DNA from: JANQPX01 sp965204405
Lineage (GTDB): Bacteria > Pseudomonadota > Alphaproteobacteria > Geminicoccales > Geminicoccaceae
Direction: 5' to 3'
Assembly (NCBI GenBank): GCA_965204405.1
Contig: CBDBEN010000005.1
Location: 2,294,001-2,358,000, forward strand
Length of the DNA stretch: 64,000 bases
Below the pieces are notes generated by a model. It had not been told where the DNA came from and ran no database searches. It was given only the letters and a program-made list of their open reading frames with translations. Within the stretch, counting starts at the first letter, position 1. The number at the start of each line of letters is the position of its first letter. The translations under genes and the position numbers were made by a program. Positions 51,892 through 59,614 of the stretch are shown here, piece after piece.

Positions 51892-52527
51892 ATGGCGGGG
51901 AAGGTCATCGCGGTCTCTCAGCAGAAAGGCGGTGCCGGCAAGACCACGCTTGCGATCCAGTTGGCGGTTGCCTGGCGCGCAAGCGGCAAGCGGGTCGCGA
52001 TGCTGGACGTCGATCCCCAGGGAAGCTTGTGCGCCTGGTATGGCGTGAGGAACCGTCTTCTAGGTGACGATGACGGACTGACCGTCAAGTCGCTTTCGGG
52101 CTGGCGTCTCGGCAATGAGCTGTCGGCTGCGAAATGGGCGGCGGACTATCTCTTGATCGACACCCCGCCTCATGCGGAGACAGACGCCAAAACCGCGATC
52201 AGGCTGGCCGATCTCACCTTGCTGCCGATCCAGCCGACCATGCTAGACCTCTGGGCAACCAAGCCAACCCTCGATCTTGCCGAAGCGGAGAAGACCAAGG
52301 CGCTGATCGTCCTGAACCGCGTCCCGGCAAGGGGGCTTGCCGCCGAAGCGGTCAAGGCGGAGATACGATCGAGCAAATGGCCGCTCGCCAAAGCGGAACT
52401 CGGCAATCGCCAGGCATTTGCCGCGTCGATCGGCCAAGGCCGAGGCGTGGCCGAAACGGCCATCAAGACCACGGCCGGCAAGGAAATTTTAGCACTTTCA
52501 AGGGAGATCCTTCGCCGCCTGCGCTGA
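51892..52527 (+). CDS. ParA/MinD-like ATPase
   Basis: A 211-residue ParA-like ATPase. The deviant Walker A box is QQKGGAGKTTLAIQLA at residues 10-25, with LDVDPQGS (switch I) and LIDTPPHAE (Walker B) following. The length suits short ParA proteins that position a protein cargo on the nucleoid or membrane. There is no ParB gene adjacent, so this is not the chromosomal partition operon. Upstream of the lipoprotein hydrolase gene by 66 bases. Confidence 0.9.
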   Translation: MAGKVIAVSQQKGGAGKTTLAIQLAVAWRASGKRVAMLDVDPQGSLCAWYGVRNRLLGDDDGLTVKSLSGWRLGNELSAAKWAADYLLIDTPPHAETDAKTAIRLADLTLLPIQPTMLDLWATKPTLDLAEAEKTKALIVLNRVPARGLAAEAVKAEIRSSKWPLAKAELGNRQAFAASIGQGRGVAETAIKTTAGKEILALSREILRRLR

Positions 52528-52593
52528 GACGCCACGCCCACACGAGAAAGCTGCTCTTTCCTGCTGGCGGTCTCGGCCAGCCTGGATTAAACC

Positions 52594-53985
52594 ATGGCCA
52601 TGCGACGACTTTTACAACGAACGCTGCTGCTATCGGCCATCGCCCTGTCGATGGCGACCTGCGCGCAGCCGCAGTCGCCGGCTATCTCCCGTTATGCGCC
52701 GACAGGTCTGCCGCCTATCCTGCCAAGCGGTGACTTTACCGCGTATATCGAGGCATCCCGTGCGCGTGCCGTCGCGGTCAACAGCGCTGTCGGCGGACCG
52801 CCCATCCCGCCGGAAGAACTTGTCGCGATCGGTCCATTTGAATTCAAGCCGAAACCACCGGGGAGGGACTGCAAGGGCTCGGCGATCGCGGACTATGACA
52901 AAGGCGTCCTCTTGATCCACGGCCTGAATGACACGCCCTATTCGATGTGGGACCTGGCAGCGCGCTTCAGCAAGGCTTGCTACATGGTGCGTGCCATTCT
53001 GCTCCCCGGTCACGGCACGGTTCCTGGGGACTTGATCGAGATCGGACTGCCGGCATGGCGCGATGCTGTGGCGAAAGCGGTTTGGGGCTTTCGCGGCCAT
53101 GTCGACAGGCTGGTCATCGCCGGGTTCGATCTCGGTGCCAATCTAGCGCTGGATGCAGCGCTGGATCTCGGTCTGCCGCCAGAAATCGAGCTGGATGGTA
53201 TAGTCATGCTGGCCCCTGCCTTCAGTTATCAGCCGCCGCAGTTTGGGCCTGCAGCGACGGGGCCAGGCGGCGATGCTCTCTGGGGCGACGTCTTTGATGA
53301 AACTGAAAGGCTTCGCTACCAATCGACGGCTCAACCCAGTATTGCCGCGGTCAATGATCTTGGGCGTAAGCTTTTCCAGCGAGAGGCGCCTCGCCATGTT
53401 CCCTTGATGGTTGTGGCAAGTGCTGATGATGCGGTTGTGGACCCCCAATTGGTTCAGGATTGGTTCTGTTCCCAGGAAACAACGCCGCGAAAACTCCTTT
53501 GGTATTCCCGATATCCCTGCCGTCCCGTGCCCAACTGCCGATGCACCATCCGGTCGCGGGATAAGGCCTTGAACAAGAGGCAGGTTTGCGCCATCAATCG
53601 ATCCGTTGCCCATAATCTCGGGTTTGGCGGCGATACCGACGACCTCACGCAGGAAACGCCGAAGGATTGCCGGTTCGGCCAAAAACTGACGCCCAATCCA
53701 AGCATTTTGGATCTCTCCCACATGGCACTACTGGCGGCGCCGAACAATCCCCGCTACGGTGCGGCCAGTGGGCGACGGGATTGCCTGCATTATTCGTGGG
53801 AGCTGGAAACGCCGGAAGAACGGGTGTGCGTCGGTGATCTGGTCGGTGAGGGAGAACGCTATCTGCGCTATGGCGAAGCTAGCAGTGCCAATCTTCGGAA
53901 CTACATATTGCGACGTTTGACTCATAACCCTGACTTCAACTTTATGGCGACGGCGGTCCTCGACTTTCTTGACCAGAACGATTAG
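52594..53985 (+). CDS. Lipoprotein alpha/beta hydrolase with Asp in place of the nucleophile Ser
   Basis: A 463-residue lipoprotein: signal and lipobox LSMATC (Cys23), then an alpha/beta hydrolase core with the oxyanion-type LLIHGLNDTPYS (residues 106-117) and LPGHGTVPGDL (137-147). The nucleophile elbow reads IAGFDLGAN: Asp179 stands where Ser is expected (GxSxG). An acid residue follows in VVASADDAVVD and a His in LSHMALLAAP. Asp-nucleophile hydrolases such as dehalogenases and epoxide hydrolases exist, so activity is possible, but the fold may also be inactive. The Cys-rich tail (over ten Cys residues) is unusual for this fold. Confidence 0.82.
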   Translation: MAMRRLLQRTLLLSAIALSMATCAQPQSPAISRYAPTGLPPILPSGDFTAYIEASRARAVAVNSAVGGPPIPPEELVAIGPFEFKPKPPGRDCKGSAIADYDKGVLLIHGLNDTPYSMWDLAARFSKACYMVRAILLPGHGTVPGDLIEIGLPAWRDAVAKAVWGFRGHVDRLVIAGFDLGANLALDAALDLGLPPEIELDGIVMLAPAFSYQPPQFGPAATGPGGDALWGDVFDETERLRYQSTAQPSIAAVNDLGRKLFQREAPRHVPLMVVASADDAVVDPQLVQDWFCSQETTPRKLLWYSRYPCRPVPNCRCTIRSRDKALNKRQVCAINRSVAHNLGFGGDTDDLTQETPKDCRFGQKLTPNPSILDLSHMALLAAPNNPRYGAASGRRDCLHYSWELETPEERVCVGDLVGEGERYLRYGEASSANLRNYILRRLTHNPDFNFMATAVLDFLDQND

Positions 53986-53994
53986 GGATTGGCC

Positions 53995-54795
53995 ATGATT
54001 GCCGCCTTGCCCATGTATGACTTCGCACCGGTGCGCCAAGCGACCGACGCTTGGTGGCGCGGTCTCGCCAATGCGCTGCGCCTTCAGGGCATCGAGGATG
54101 TGCCGGAGACGCTTAGTCGGGAGAGGGCCGAGCGGGCCTGGCGGCGGCCTGATCTTCTGTTTGGCCAGATGTGCGGTTATCCGCTGATCCGTCTTCATGG
54201 GACGAGGCCGACGATGATCGCGACACCTTGCTATGATGCGCCGGGATGCGAGGGGCCGGACTATGCCAGCATGATCGTCGTGCATGCGGACAGCCGCGCA
54301 CAGTCGATGGAGGACCTACGGGGAAAAATCGCTGCAATCAGCGGTCTCGATTCGCACTCCGGCTGCCACGTGCTCCGCTCGATGGTGGCTCCCCTGGCAA
54401 GTGCCGGCAGCAAGTTCTTCGGTCGCCAGATCATTACCGGAAGCCATGCCGGCAGTTTGGAGGCTATCGAGACGGGCGAGGCCGATATTGCCGCGATCGA
54501 TGCCGTAACCTACGGCTTGATCAAACGCTCGATGCCGGAGGCGCTCGGTGGTTTTCGTGTGCTCGGCCGGACGCCGAGAGCGCCCGCACCGCCTTATGTG
54601 ACGAGCTCGACCATGCCGAAGGATCTGGTCGAGCGCATTCGAGATGCCCTCGTCGATGCGCTCTCGGATCCCCACCTGGCCAGCTGCCGGGATGCCTTGA
54701 TGATCGGCGGGGCGAAGCTTCTCGCCATTGAACAATATGACAGGATCGACGAGATGGCGCGCGTCGGCGAGCGTGCCGGTTTGGTCGATAGTTGA
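53995..54795 (+). CDS. PhnD-like phosphonate/phosphate-binding-type protein, no signal peptide
   Basis: A 266-residue protein with the PhnD-type periplasmic-binding fold: GQMCGYPLIR, TPCYDAPGCEGPDYASM, LRGKIAAISGLDSHSGCHVL, ITGSHAGSLEAIETGEADIAAID. It lacks a signal peptide (MIAALPMYDFAPVR at the start), so it acts in the cytosol or as a sensor. The start ATG at 53995 follows AGGG at eight bases; a TTG two codons earlier is possible. No transporter genes accompany it. It starts nine bases after the hydrolase stop. Confidence 0.85.
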   Translation: MIAALPMYDFAPVRQATDAWWRGLANALRLQGIEDVPETLSRERAERAWRRPDLLFGQMCGYPLIRLHGTRPTMIATPCYDAPGCEGPDYASMIVVHADSRAQSMEDLRGKIAAISGLDSHSGCHVLRSMVAPLASAGSKFFGRQIITGSHAGSLEAIETGEADIAAIDAVTYGLIKRSMPEALGGFRVLGRTPRAPAPPYVTSSTMPKDLVERIRDALVDALSDPHLASCRDALMIGGAKLLAIEQYDRIDEMARVGERAGLVDS

Positions 54796-54819
54796 TCCGG
54801 AAATATCGGGAGATGCCGG

Positions 54820-55464
54820 ATGACCGATAGGATCGATGGCCACGTCACCCTGGTCGACCACCCCCTGGTGCAGCACAAGCTGACCTTGATGCGGAAAAGC
54901 GATACTGCGGTCGTTCAGTTTCGCCAGCTTGCCAGGGAAATTGCTCTCCTGCTCGCCTACGAGGTCACCCGCGACCTCCCCCTTACCAAGACAGATGTGA
55001 CCACGCCTGTTGCGCCGACGAAAGCACCGGCGCTTGCCGGCAAGAAGCTTTGCCTGGTCTCGATCCTGAGGGCCGGCAATGGCCTTCTGGACGGTATGCT
55101 CGATCTCGTCCCTTCCGCGAGGGTCGGTCATGTCGGCATCTACCGCGATCCGACAACGCTGACGGCGGTGGAGTATTATTACAAGGTTCCCCACAACTTA
55201 GCCGACCGGCTGACCATTGTCGTCGATCCGATGCTGGCGACCGGGAATTCGGCCGTTGCTGCCGTCTCCAAGCTGAAACAGGATGGCGCGAAGCAGCTCA
55301 AGTTTGCCTGCCTCCTGGCAGCGCCCGAGGGTATTAAGCAGATGCATGACGTGCATCCGGATGTCCCGATCTTTACCGCTGCGGTGGACGAGTGCCTGAA
55401 CGATCACGGCTATATCGTCCCTGGTCTCGGCGATGCGGGCGACCGGCTTTACGGCACCAAATAG
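54820..55464 (+). CDS. upp: Uracil phosphoribosyltransferase
   Basis: A 214-residue UPRTase converting uracil and PRPP to UMP. HPLVQHKLTLMR near residue 14, the conserved VSILRAGNGLLDGM near residue 81, and the PRPP loop VDPMLATGNSAVAAV near residue 133 are canonical, as is the C-terminal PGLGDAGDRLYGT. GGGAGA lies six bases before the ATG. It is the third gene of a plus-strand run with the hydrolase and PhnD-like genes, though their link to pyrimidine salvage is unclear. Confidence 0.96.
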   Translation: MTDRIDGHVTLVDHPLVQHKLTLMRKSDTAVVQFRQLAREIALLLAYEVTRDLPLTKTDVTTPVAPTKAPALAGKKLCLVSILRAGNGLLDGMLDLVPSARVGHVGIYRDPTTLTAVEYYYKVPHNLADRLTIVVDPMLATGNSAVAAVSKLKQDGAKQLKFACLLAAPEGIKQMHDVHPDVPIFTAAVDECLNDHGYIVPGLGDAGDRLYGTK

Positions 55465-55478
55465 CGCCCCATCCGTGA

Positions 55479-55508
55479 ACGGCACCGGCGGACCAACGCC
55501 GGTGCCGT
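55479..55508. terminator. Strong hairpin after upp, between convergent genes
   Basis: ACGGCACCGGCG and CGCCGGTGCCGT form a perfect 12-base GC-rich stem with a six-base loop. It lies between the convergent upp and VOC genes. There is no T run on the plus strand, so it may be a bidirectional stem or an RNA-stability element. Confidence 0.55.
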
Positions 55509-55525
55509 AAATTCTCGCCGGTGCT

Positions 55526-55912
55526 CTAAGAAGCGGACTCCGCCGGCGTCATCCAGCCGAGCACGGCACCGGTCGGGTCCTGGACGATAGCAATGCGCCC
55601 GACGCCCGGCACATCGAAGGCCGGACGCTTCAGTGTAGCGCCAGCTTTGTTTGCCTTTTCGATGCGGGCATCGATATCGTCGACGGCGATATAGGGGAAC
55701 CAATGGGGCGGCATGCCTTCGAACTCAGGCTTGGTGATGTCGAAGATGCCGCCAACAGGCTTGTCGCCATCCTTGCAGACCAAATAGGTTCCGCCATCTT
55801 CCATGGGCATGACCTCGAAGGTCCACCCGACCGCATCGCCGTAGAAGCTTTTGGCAGCCTCCGGATCGCGAGTGTGCAACTCGTTCCAATAAAAGTGTCC
55901 ATGTTGCCACAT
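55526..55912 (-). CDS. VOC family (glyoxalase/bleomycin-resistance fold) protein
   Basis: A 128-residue vicinal-oxygen-chelate protein with paired beta-alpha-beta-beta-beta modules: HFYWNELHTRDPEAAKSFYGDAVGW at the start, then FPYIAVDDIDARIEKANKAGA and GRIAIVQDPTGAVLGW. It is a single small cytosolic protein. Family members include glyoxalases, dioxygenases and binding proteins; none is singled out by the sequence. Confidence 0.88.
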   Translation of the reverse strand: MWQHGHFYWNELHTRDPEAAKSFYGDAVGWTFEVMPMEDGGTYLVCKDGDKPVGGIFDITKPEFEGMPPHWFPYIAVDDIDARIEKANKAGATLKRPAFDVPGVGRIAIVQDPTGAVLGWMTPAESAS

Positions 55913-56067
55913 TTTTCTGGTCCCTCCTTTTGAAATGAGGGCCAGACCATCATGCGAGAAGGTTAAAATTTCAAGTCCTTATCTGGGCGTGAACTGTCTT
56001 TCATGTCATCTGCTGACAGTAGCTTGAGATGATCACCGGAGGCCACGTTACGGGGATGGGGAGGAGG

Positions 56068-56223
56068 CTAAACGGAGAGAAATTCTGACGTTGCTCCCTG
56101 CACCCAGACCAGAGCATTCTTAATCCATGCAGCTTGGGCCTGCCTTCTATGTTCATCGGCGATCGTCACGAGCAGCGTCGGCAGAGTCCGTTTGCCGATA
56201 GCGGCCAGCTGTGGGATTTTCAT
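56068..56223 (-). CDS. Possible 51-residue small protein after the ROK gene
   Basis: An ATG ten bases after the ROK stop opens a 51-codon frame. The product begins KIPQLAAIGKRTLPTLLVTI and is basic and amphipathic, with no known family. It has only a weak ribosome site. Position behind the ROK gene is the only support. Confidence 0.3.
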   Translation of the reverse strand: MKIPQLAAIGKRTLPTLLVTIADEHRRQAQAAWIKNALVWVQGATSEFLSV

Positions 56224-56233
56224 TTGGCTCGCT

Positions 56234-57394
56234 CTATACGTCGCTACGCCCATCGAGATAGCGGTTGAGGGGTTCACGCGCTGAACCCGGAAAGAAGGTG
56301 GCGTAGATGGGGATGGCGGCTGCACCGATCGGTCCGCAGAGCTCGCCGAGCCCGGAGGTAGCGAACTTGGCCGATGCCAGGCCCCTTGATGGGCCGTCAT
56401 CGGGTATGCAATTCGTTTCTTCCACCAGTCGCGCATTGAGCTCGACCGGCAAGCCGCCGCAGAGAACAATGAGTTCCGGATCGAACATGCCGGAAATCAC
56501 CTTTGTCGCCAATCGAAGCTGTTTGGCCGCACGCCGGATCCAGTGCTCGACTACGGGCCCCTTTGAAGGATCATCGTCGAACAGATCCCTCAAGGCCACT
56601 GTCTGACCCTGATTCCCCGATAGCGTCGCTTGCAGGTCCTGGATCGATGGTCGTGGCTCGGAATAGGGAAACAGCGCTCCAGGCAGACAAGCATTTCCGT
56701 TGGCGCCGCGATACAGACGTCCATCGATAACCGCTCCGCCACCGAGGCCATAGCCCAGATGGATTGAGAACATTGGGTTGGGATAATCATGTCCGCCGTA
56801 GAGAAATTCGCCGAGCGCGCTCGCCGTGCCATCATTTTCCAGATAGACCGGCCATGAAGCCTCCCTTTGCAGCTCTTCAATGATCGCGCTGCCATCCAGC
56901 GCGGGAAACATGGCGTGAGCCTTCACCAAAGTACCATAAGATCCGAAGTTGCCTGGGATGGTCAGCCCCATTCCAAGAAACCGACTTGTCGGCGTTTTGG
57001 ACTTCTCGAGAAGGTTCTCGGTCAATCGCCGCGCATTGCCGGCGATCCCCACTGCTGTCTTCACATCGAAACTGACATCCGTCTTCTTCACCACCGAGCC
57101 GTCCAGCCTGGAGATGACACCGATCATCCGGTTCAGTCGGATATAGATGCCTGCGGAACGATAGGTGTCCGGGTCGATGGACAGCAGTCGCTTAGGCTGA
57201 CCTCTTGGTCCCTTGGTCACCGATAGCTGTCGGAAAAGTCCCAGCTTCTCAAGGCCGGAGACCAGCCGGGTGACACTCGCCGGCGTCAGTCCAGACAGCG
57301 CCGTCAGATCGACCCGCGCAATTTGGCCTTTCCGAAAAACCATCTCGATCAGTCGGCGTTCATTGATCGACAATTGATGGATACGACCTGGCAA
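56234..57394 (-). CDS. ROK family transcriptional repressor
   Basis: A 386-residue ROK protein. The N-terminal winged helix-turn-helix covers residues 1-65 (INERRLIEMVFRKG, LSGLTPASVTRLVSGLEKLG). The ROK sugar-kinase-like domain has GMGLTIPGNFG, VYLENDGTASALGE and HLGYGLGGGAVIDG. The Cys-rich zinc motif of ROK kinases is missing, with ANGNACLPG there instead. It is divergent from the ABC importer operon, and an inverted repeat lies between them. It probably represses that operon until a sugar-like or phosphorylated ligand binds. Confidence 0.9.
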   Translation of the reverse strand: MPGRIHQLSINERRLIEMVFRKGQIARVDLTALSGLTPASVTRLVSGLEKLGLFRQLSVTKGPRGQPKRLLSIDPDTYRSAGIYIRLNRMIGVISRLDGSVVKKTDVSFDVKTAVGIAGNARRLTENLLEKSKTPTSRFLGMGLTIPGNFGSYGTLVKAHAMFPALDGSAIIEELQREASWPVYLENDGTASALGEFLYGGHDYPNPMFSIHLGYGLGGGAVIDGRLYRGANGNACLPGALFPYSEPRPSIQDLQATLSGNQGQTVALRDLFDDDPSKGPVVEHWIRRAAKQLRLATKVISGMFDPELIVLCGGLPVELNARLVEETNCIPDDGPSRGLASAKFATSGLGELCGPIGAAAIPIYATFFPGSAREPLNRYLDGRSDV

Positions 57395-57436
57395 TCAACA
57401 CTCCTCACGCTGGGCCGTTGCACAGCATACACATTA

Positions 57437-57463
57437 AATTTCTTTACAAAAAGTAAATTAATT
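57437..57463. promoter_or_regulatory. Candidate ROK operator in the divergent promoter region
   Basis: AAATT-TC-TTTAC-AAAAA-GTAAA-TT-AATT is an AT-rich interrupted inverted repeat in the 125-base gap between the ROK gene and the binding-protein gene. The TTTAC/GTAAA core is perfect. AT-rich arms of this kind are typical for Mlc/NagC-type regulators. Confidence 0.45.
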
Positions 57464-57519
57464 AAGATGCTACCCGAACAGACACTATCGCGATCTCGGG
57501 GAAGCGGGAGGAGAAGAGC

Positions 57520-58533
57520 ATGTTGATGAAGACCAGTCTAAAGATCATGGCCAGCGCCATGTTCGGCATCGCAGTGATGTCTGCACAGGCGTTGGCGGAG
57601 CCCTTGACGATCTATTCGCCGCAAGGCGGAGAGCGATCCGAGTGGATCAAGGAGCAGGCAGAAGCCGCGGGCTTCGAGGTCGACATGCTGAACGCCGGCG
57701 GCGGCGAGCTGTTTGACCGCATCCTCGCCGAGAAGGCGAACCCGCAGGCCGATATCATCCTGGGCCTTGTCGACATGTCGATGAGTGCGCTCAAGAAGGA
57801 AGGCATATTTCAGGCCTACACGCCAAGCTGGGCAGCTGGGCTGGATTCGCTCTACGTCGACCCTGATGGCATGTTTCACAAATTCTGGCAAACGCCTGTT
57901 GTCATCGCCTATCGCCCGGATGTCTTCACGGCCGAGACCGCACCTAAGAGCTGGCTCGATCTCTCGAAGGAAGCTTACAAGGGCCAATATGCCATTGGCG
58001 ACCTGAAGTGGCAGACCACCCGGATCTACCTCGCAGGCATGCTCGCACGTTTCATGGATGAGAACGGTGAAGTCAGCGAGGACGGCTGGGGCTTCATTCA
58101 GGCACTGTTCGACAATGGGCTCGTCACCGACGATTGGGATAAAATCGTCAAAACGATCTCGAACAAGGAGCGCGGCATCGATCTGAACTGGCTCGGTGGT
58201 GCCATCAAGATGGGCGATACCGGCGAATACACCCCTGTGATCGTCAACACGGAAGGAGGAACCCCTTTCATTGCGGAAGGCATCGGTATTTCTGCCGGAA
58301 CGGATCAGCTTGAGGATGCGAAGAAGTTCGTCGACTGGTTCGGCTCCCCGGAGTTCATGGCAGCCTACGCCAATCAGTTCGCTCAAGCGCCGGCACATCC
58401 GAAAGCGCTCAAAAATTCTCCTAAGGATGTTGTCGACCTGGTCATCCAGGTCGAACCGCAACCGGTGAACTGGGATCTTGTTGCAGACCAGGTCGATGGC
58501 TGGCTGCAGCGTATCGAACTTGACATCAAATAA
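57520..58533 (+). CDS. ABC transporter substrate-binding protein (Fe3+/2-aminoethylphosphonate/spermidine type)
   Basis: A 337-residue periplasmic binding protein with a Sec signal peptide (LKIMASAMFGIAVMSAQALAE). After it, LTIYSPQGGERSEWIKEQAEAAG, the QADIILGLVDMSMSALKKEG stretch and WFGSPEFMAAYANQFAQ follow the FbpA/AfuA/PhnS-like fold. GGAGGA lies eight bases before ATG. First gene of the plus-strand operon. Its FbpA-type neighbours usually bind Fe3+ or phosphorylated organics; the downstream enzymes favour an organophosphorus ligand. Confidence 0.88.
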   Translation: MLMKTSLKIMASAMFGIAVMSAQALAEPLTIYSPQGGERSEWIKEQAEAAGFEVDMLNAGGGELFDRILAEKANPQADIILGLVDMSMSALKKEGIFQAYTPSWAAGLDSLYVDPDGMFHKFWQTPVVIAYRPDVFTAETAPKSWLDLSKEAYKGQYAIGDLKWQTTRIYLAGMLARFMDENGEVSEDGWGFIQALFDNGLVTDDWDKIVKTISNKERGIDLNWLGGAIKMGDTGEYTPVIVNTEGGTPFIAEGIGISAGTDQLEDAKKFVDWFGSPEFMAAYANQFAQAPAHPKALKNSPKDVVDLVIQVEPQPVNWDLVADQVDGWLQRIELDIK

Positions 58534-58594
58534 CTCACGCGCATTCCGAAGGGGCATTGGGGGATCAGGGGCCGACAGCGGGTGAGCTTGGCAG

Positions 58595-59614
58595 ATGCTT
58601 GACTTGCAGACTATACGGATCGCCTATGGCGACACGACTGTCGTTCATGACGTGAACTTCACCGTCGAAGCTGGTGAATTCTTCACGCTTTTGGGGCCGT
58701 CCGGCTGCGGCAAGACGACCATACTGCGCGCCGTCGCCGGCTTCGTTCCCGTCGCATCCGGGCGCATCCTGATCAATGGCAGCGACGTGACGACAACGCC
58801 GCCGGAAGACCGAGATGTCGGCATCGTCTTCCAGAACTATGCGCTGTTCCCCCATATGTCCGTCTTCGAGAATGTCGCGTTCGGGCTGCGCGCGGCAGGC
58901 CTCCCAGCCAGCAACATACGAGACCGTGTTGACAAGATCCTCGACACGACAGGCATTACGGCGCATGCGCAAAAACGACCGGAAGCGCTGTCAGGAGGCC
59001 AGCAGCAGCGCGTGGCCATCGGCCGTTCGATGGTTATGGGCGCCCGGATTCTGCTGTTCGATGAGCCATTGTCGAATCTGGACGCGAAAATCCGTGAGGC
59101 CATGCGCTCGGAGATCAAGAAGCTGCAGCGCGAGCTCGGTTTCACTGCCGTTTTCGTCACCCATGATCAGGAAGAGGCGTTGGCGCTTTCCGACCGGCTG
59201 ATGGTCCTTAAGGAAGGACGCGTTCAACAGGTCGGAACAGGGCGCGAGCTCTATAGACATCCCAGGAATGCTTTTGTTTGCCAGTTTGTCGGAGATGCGA
59301 ACCAAATTTCACCAGAGCTCGCGGCAAAGCTTATTGCATCGCCTGCATCGCTCGAGCCGGGCACCAGTCTCTACGTTCGGCCCGAGGCCATATCCATAGC
59401 CACGAATGCCAAAGGGCAGGGGCTCCAGGGTCTCCTGATCGAGAGCTATTTCCTCGGCCGAGCGACCAGGCTAGAAATCCGGGTCGGCGAGCAAACGATC
59501 TCGTGCATCGCCGACAGCACCCTGCTTTCCGAGCTGCCGGAGCCTGGGAGCAACCTTTGGCTTACTGCCAAAGCTGCCTCGATACACGCCTTCGCGTCAG
59601 ACGAGCCGACATGA
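58595..59614 (+). CDS. ABC transporter ATP-binding protein (FbpC/PotA type)
   Basis: A 339-residue importer ATPase. Walker A is GPSGCGKTT (about residue 34), the Q-loop is VFQNYALFPHM, the signature is LSGGQQQR, Walker B is ILLFDEP, and the H-loop is VTHDQEEA. A C-terminal TOBE-like domain starts near residue 270. Its stop overlaps the permease start (ATGA). The 61-base gap before it follows the binding-protein gene. Confidence 0.94.
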   Translation: MLDLQTIRIAYGDTTVVHDVNFTVEAGEFFTLLGPSGCGKTTILRAVAGFVPVASGRILINGSDVTTTPPEDRDVGIVFQNYALFPHMSVFENVAFGLRAAGLPASNIRDRVDKILDTTGITAHAQKRPEALSGGQQQRVAIGRSMVMGARILLFDEPLSNLDAKIREAMRSEIKKLQRELGFTAVFVTHDQEEALALSDRLMVLKEGRVQQVGTGRELYRHPRNAFVCQFVGDANQISPELAAKLIASPASLEPGTSLYVRPEAISIATNAKGQGLQGLLIESYFLGRATRLEIRVGEQTISCIADSTLLSELPEPGSNLWLTAKAASIHAFASDEPT

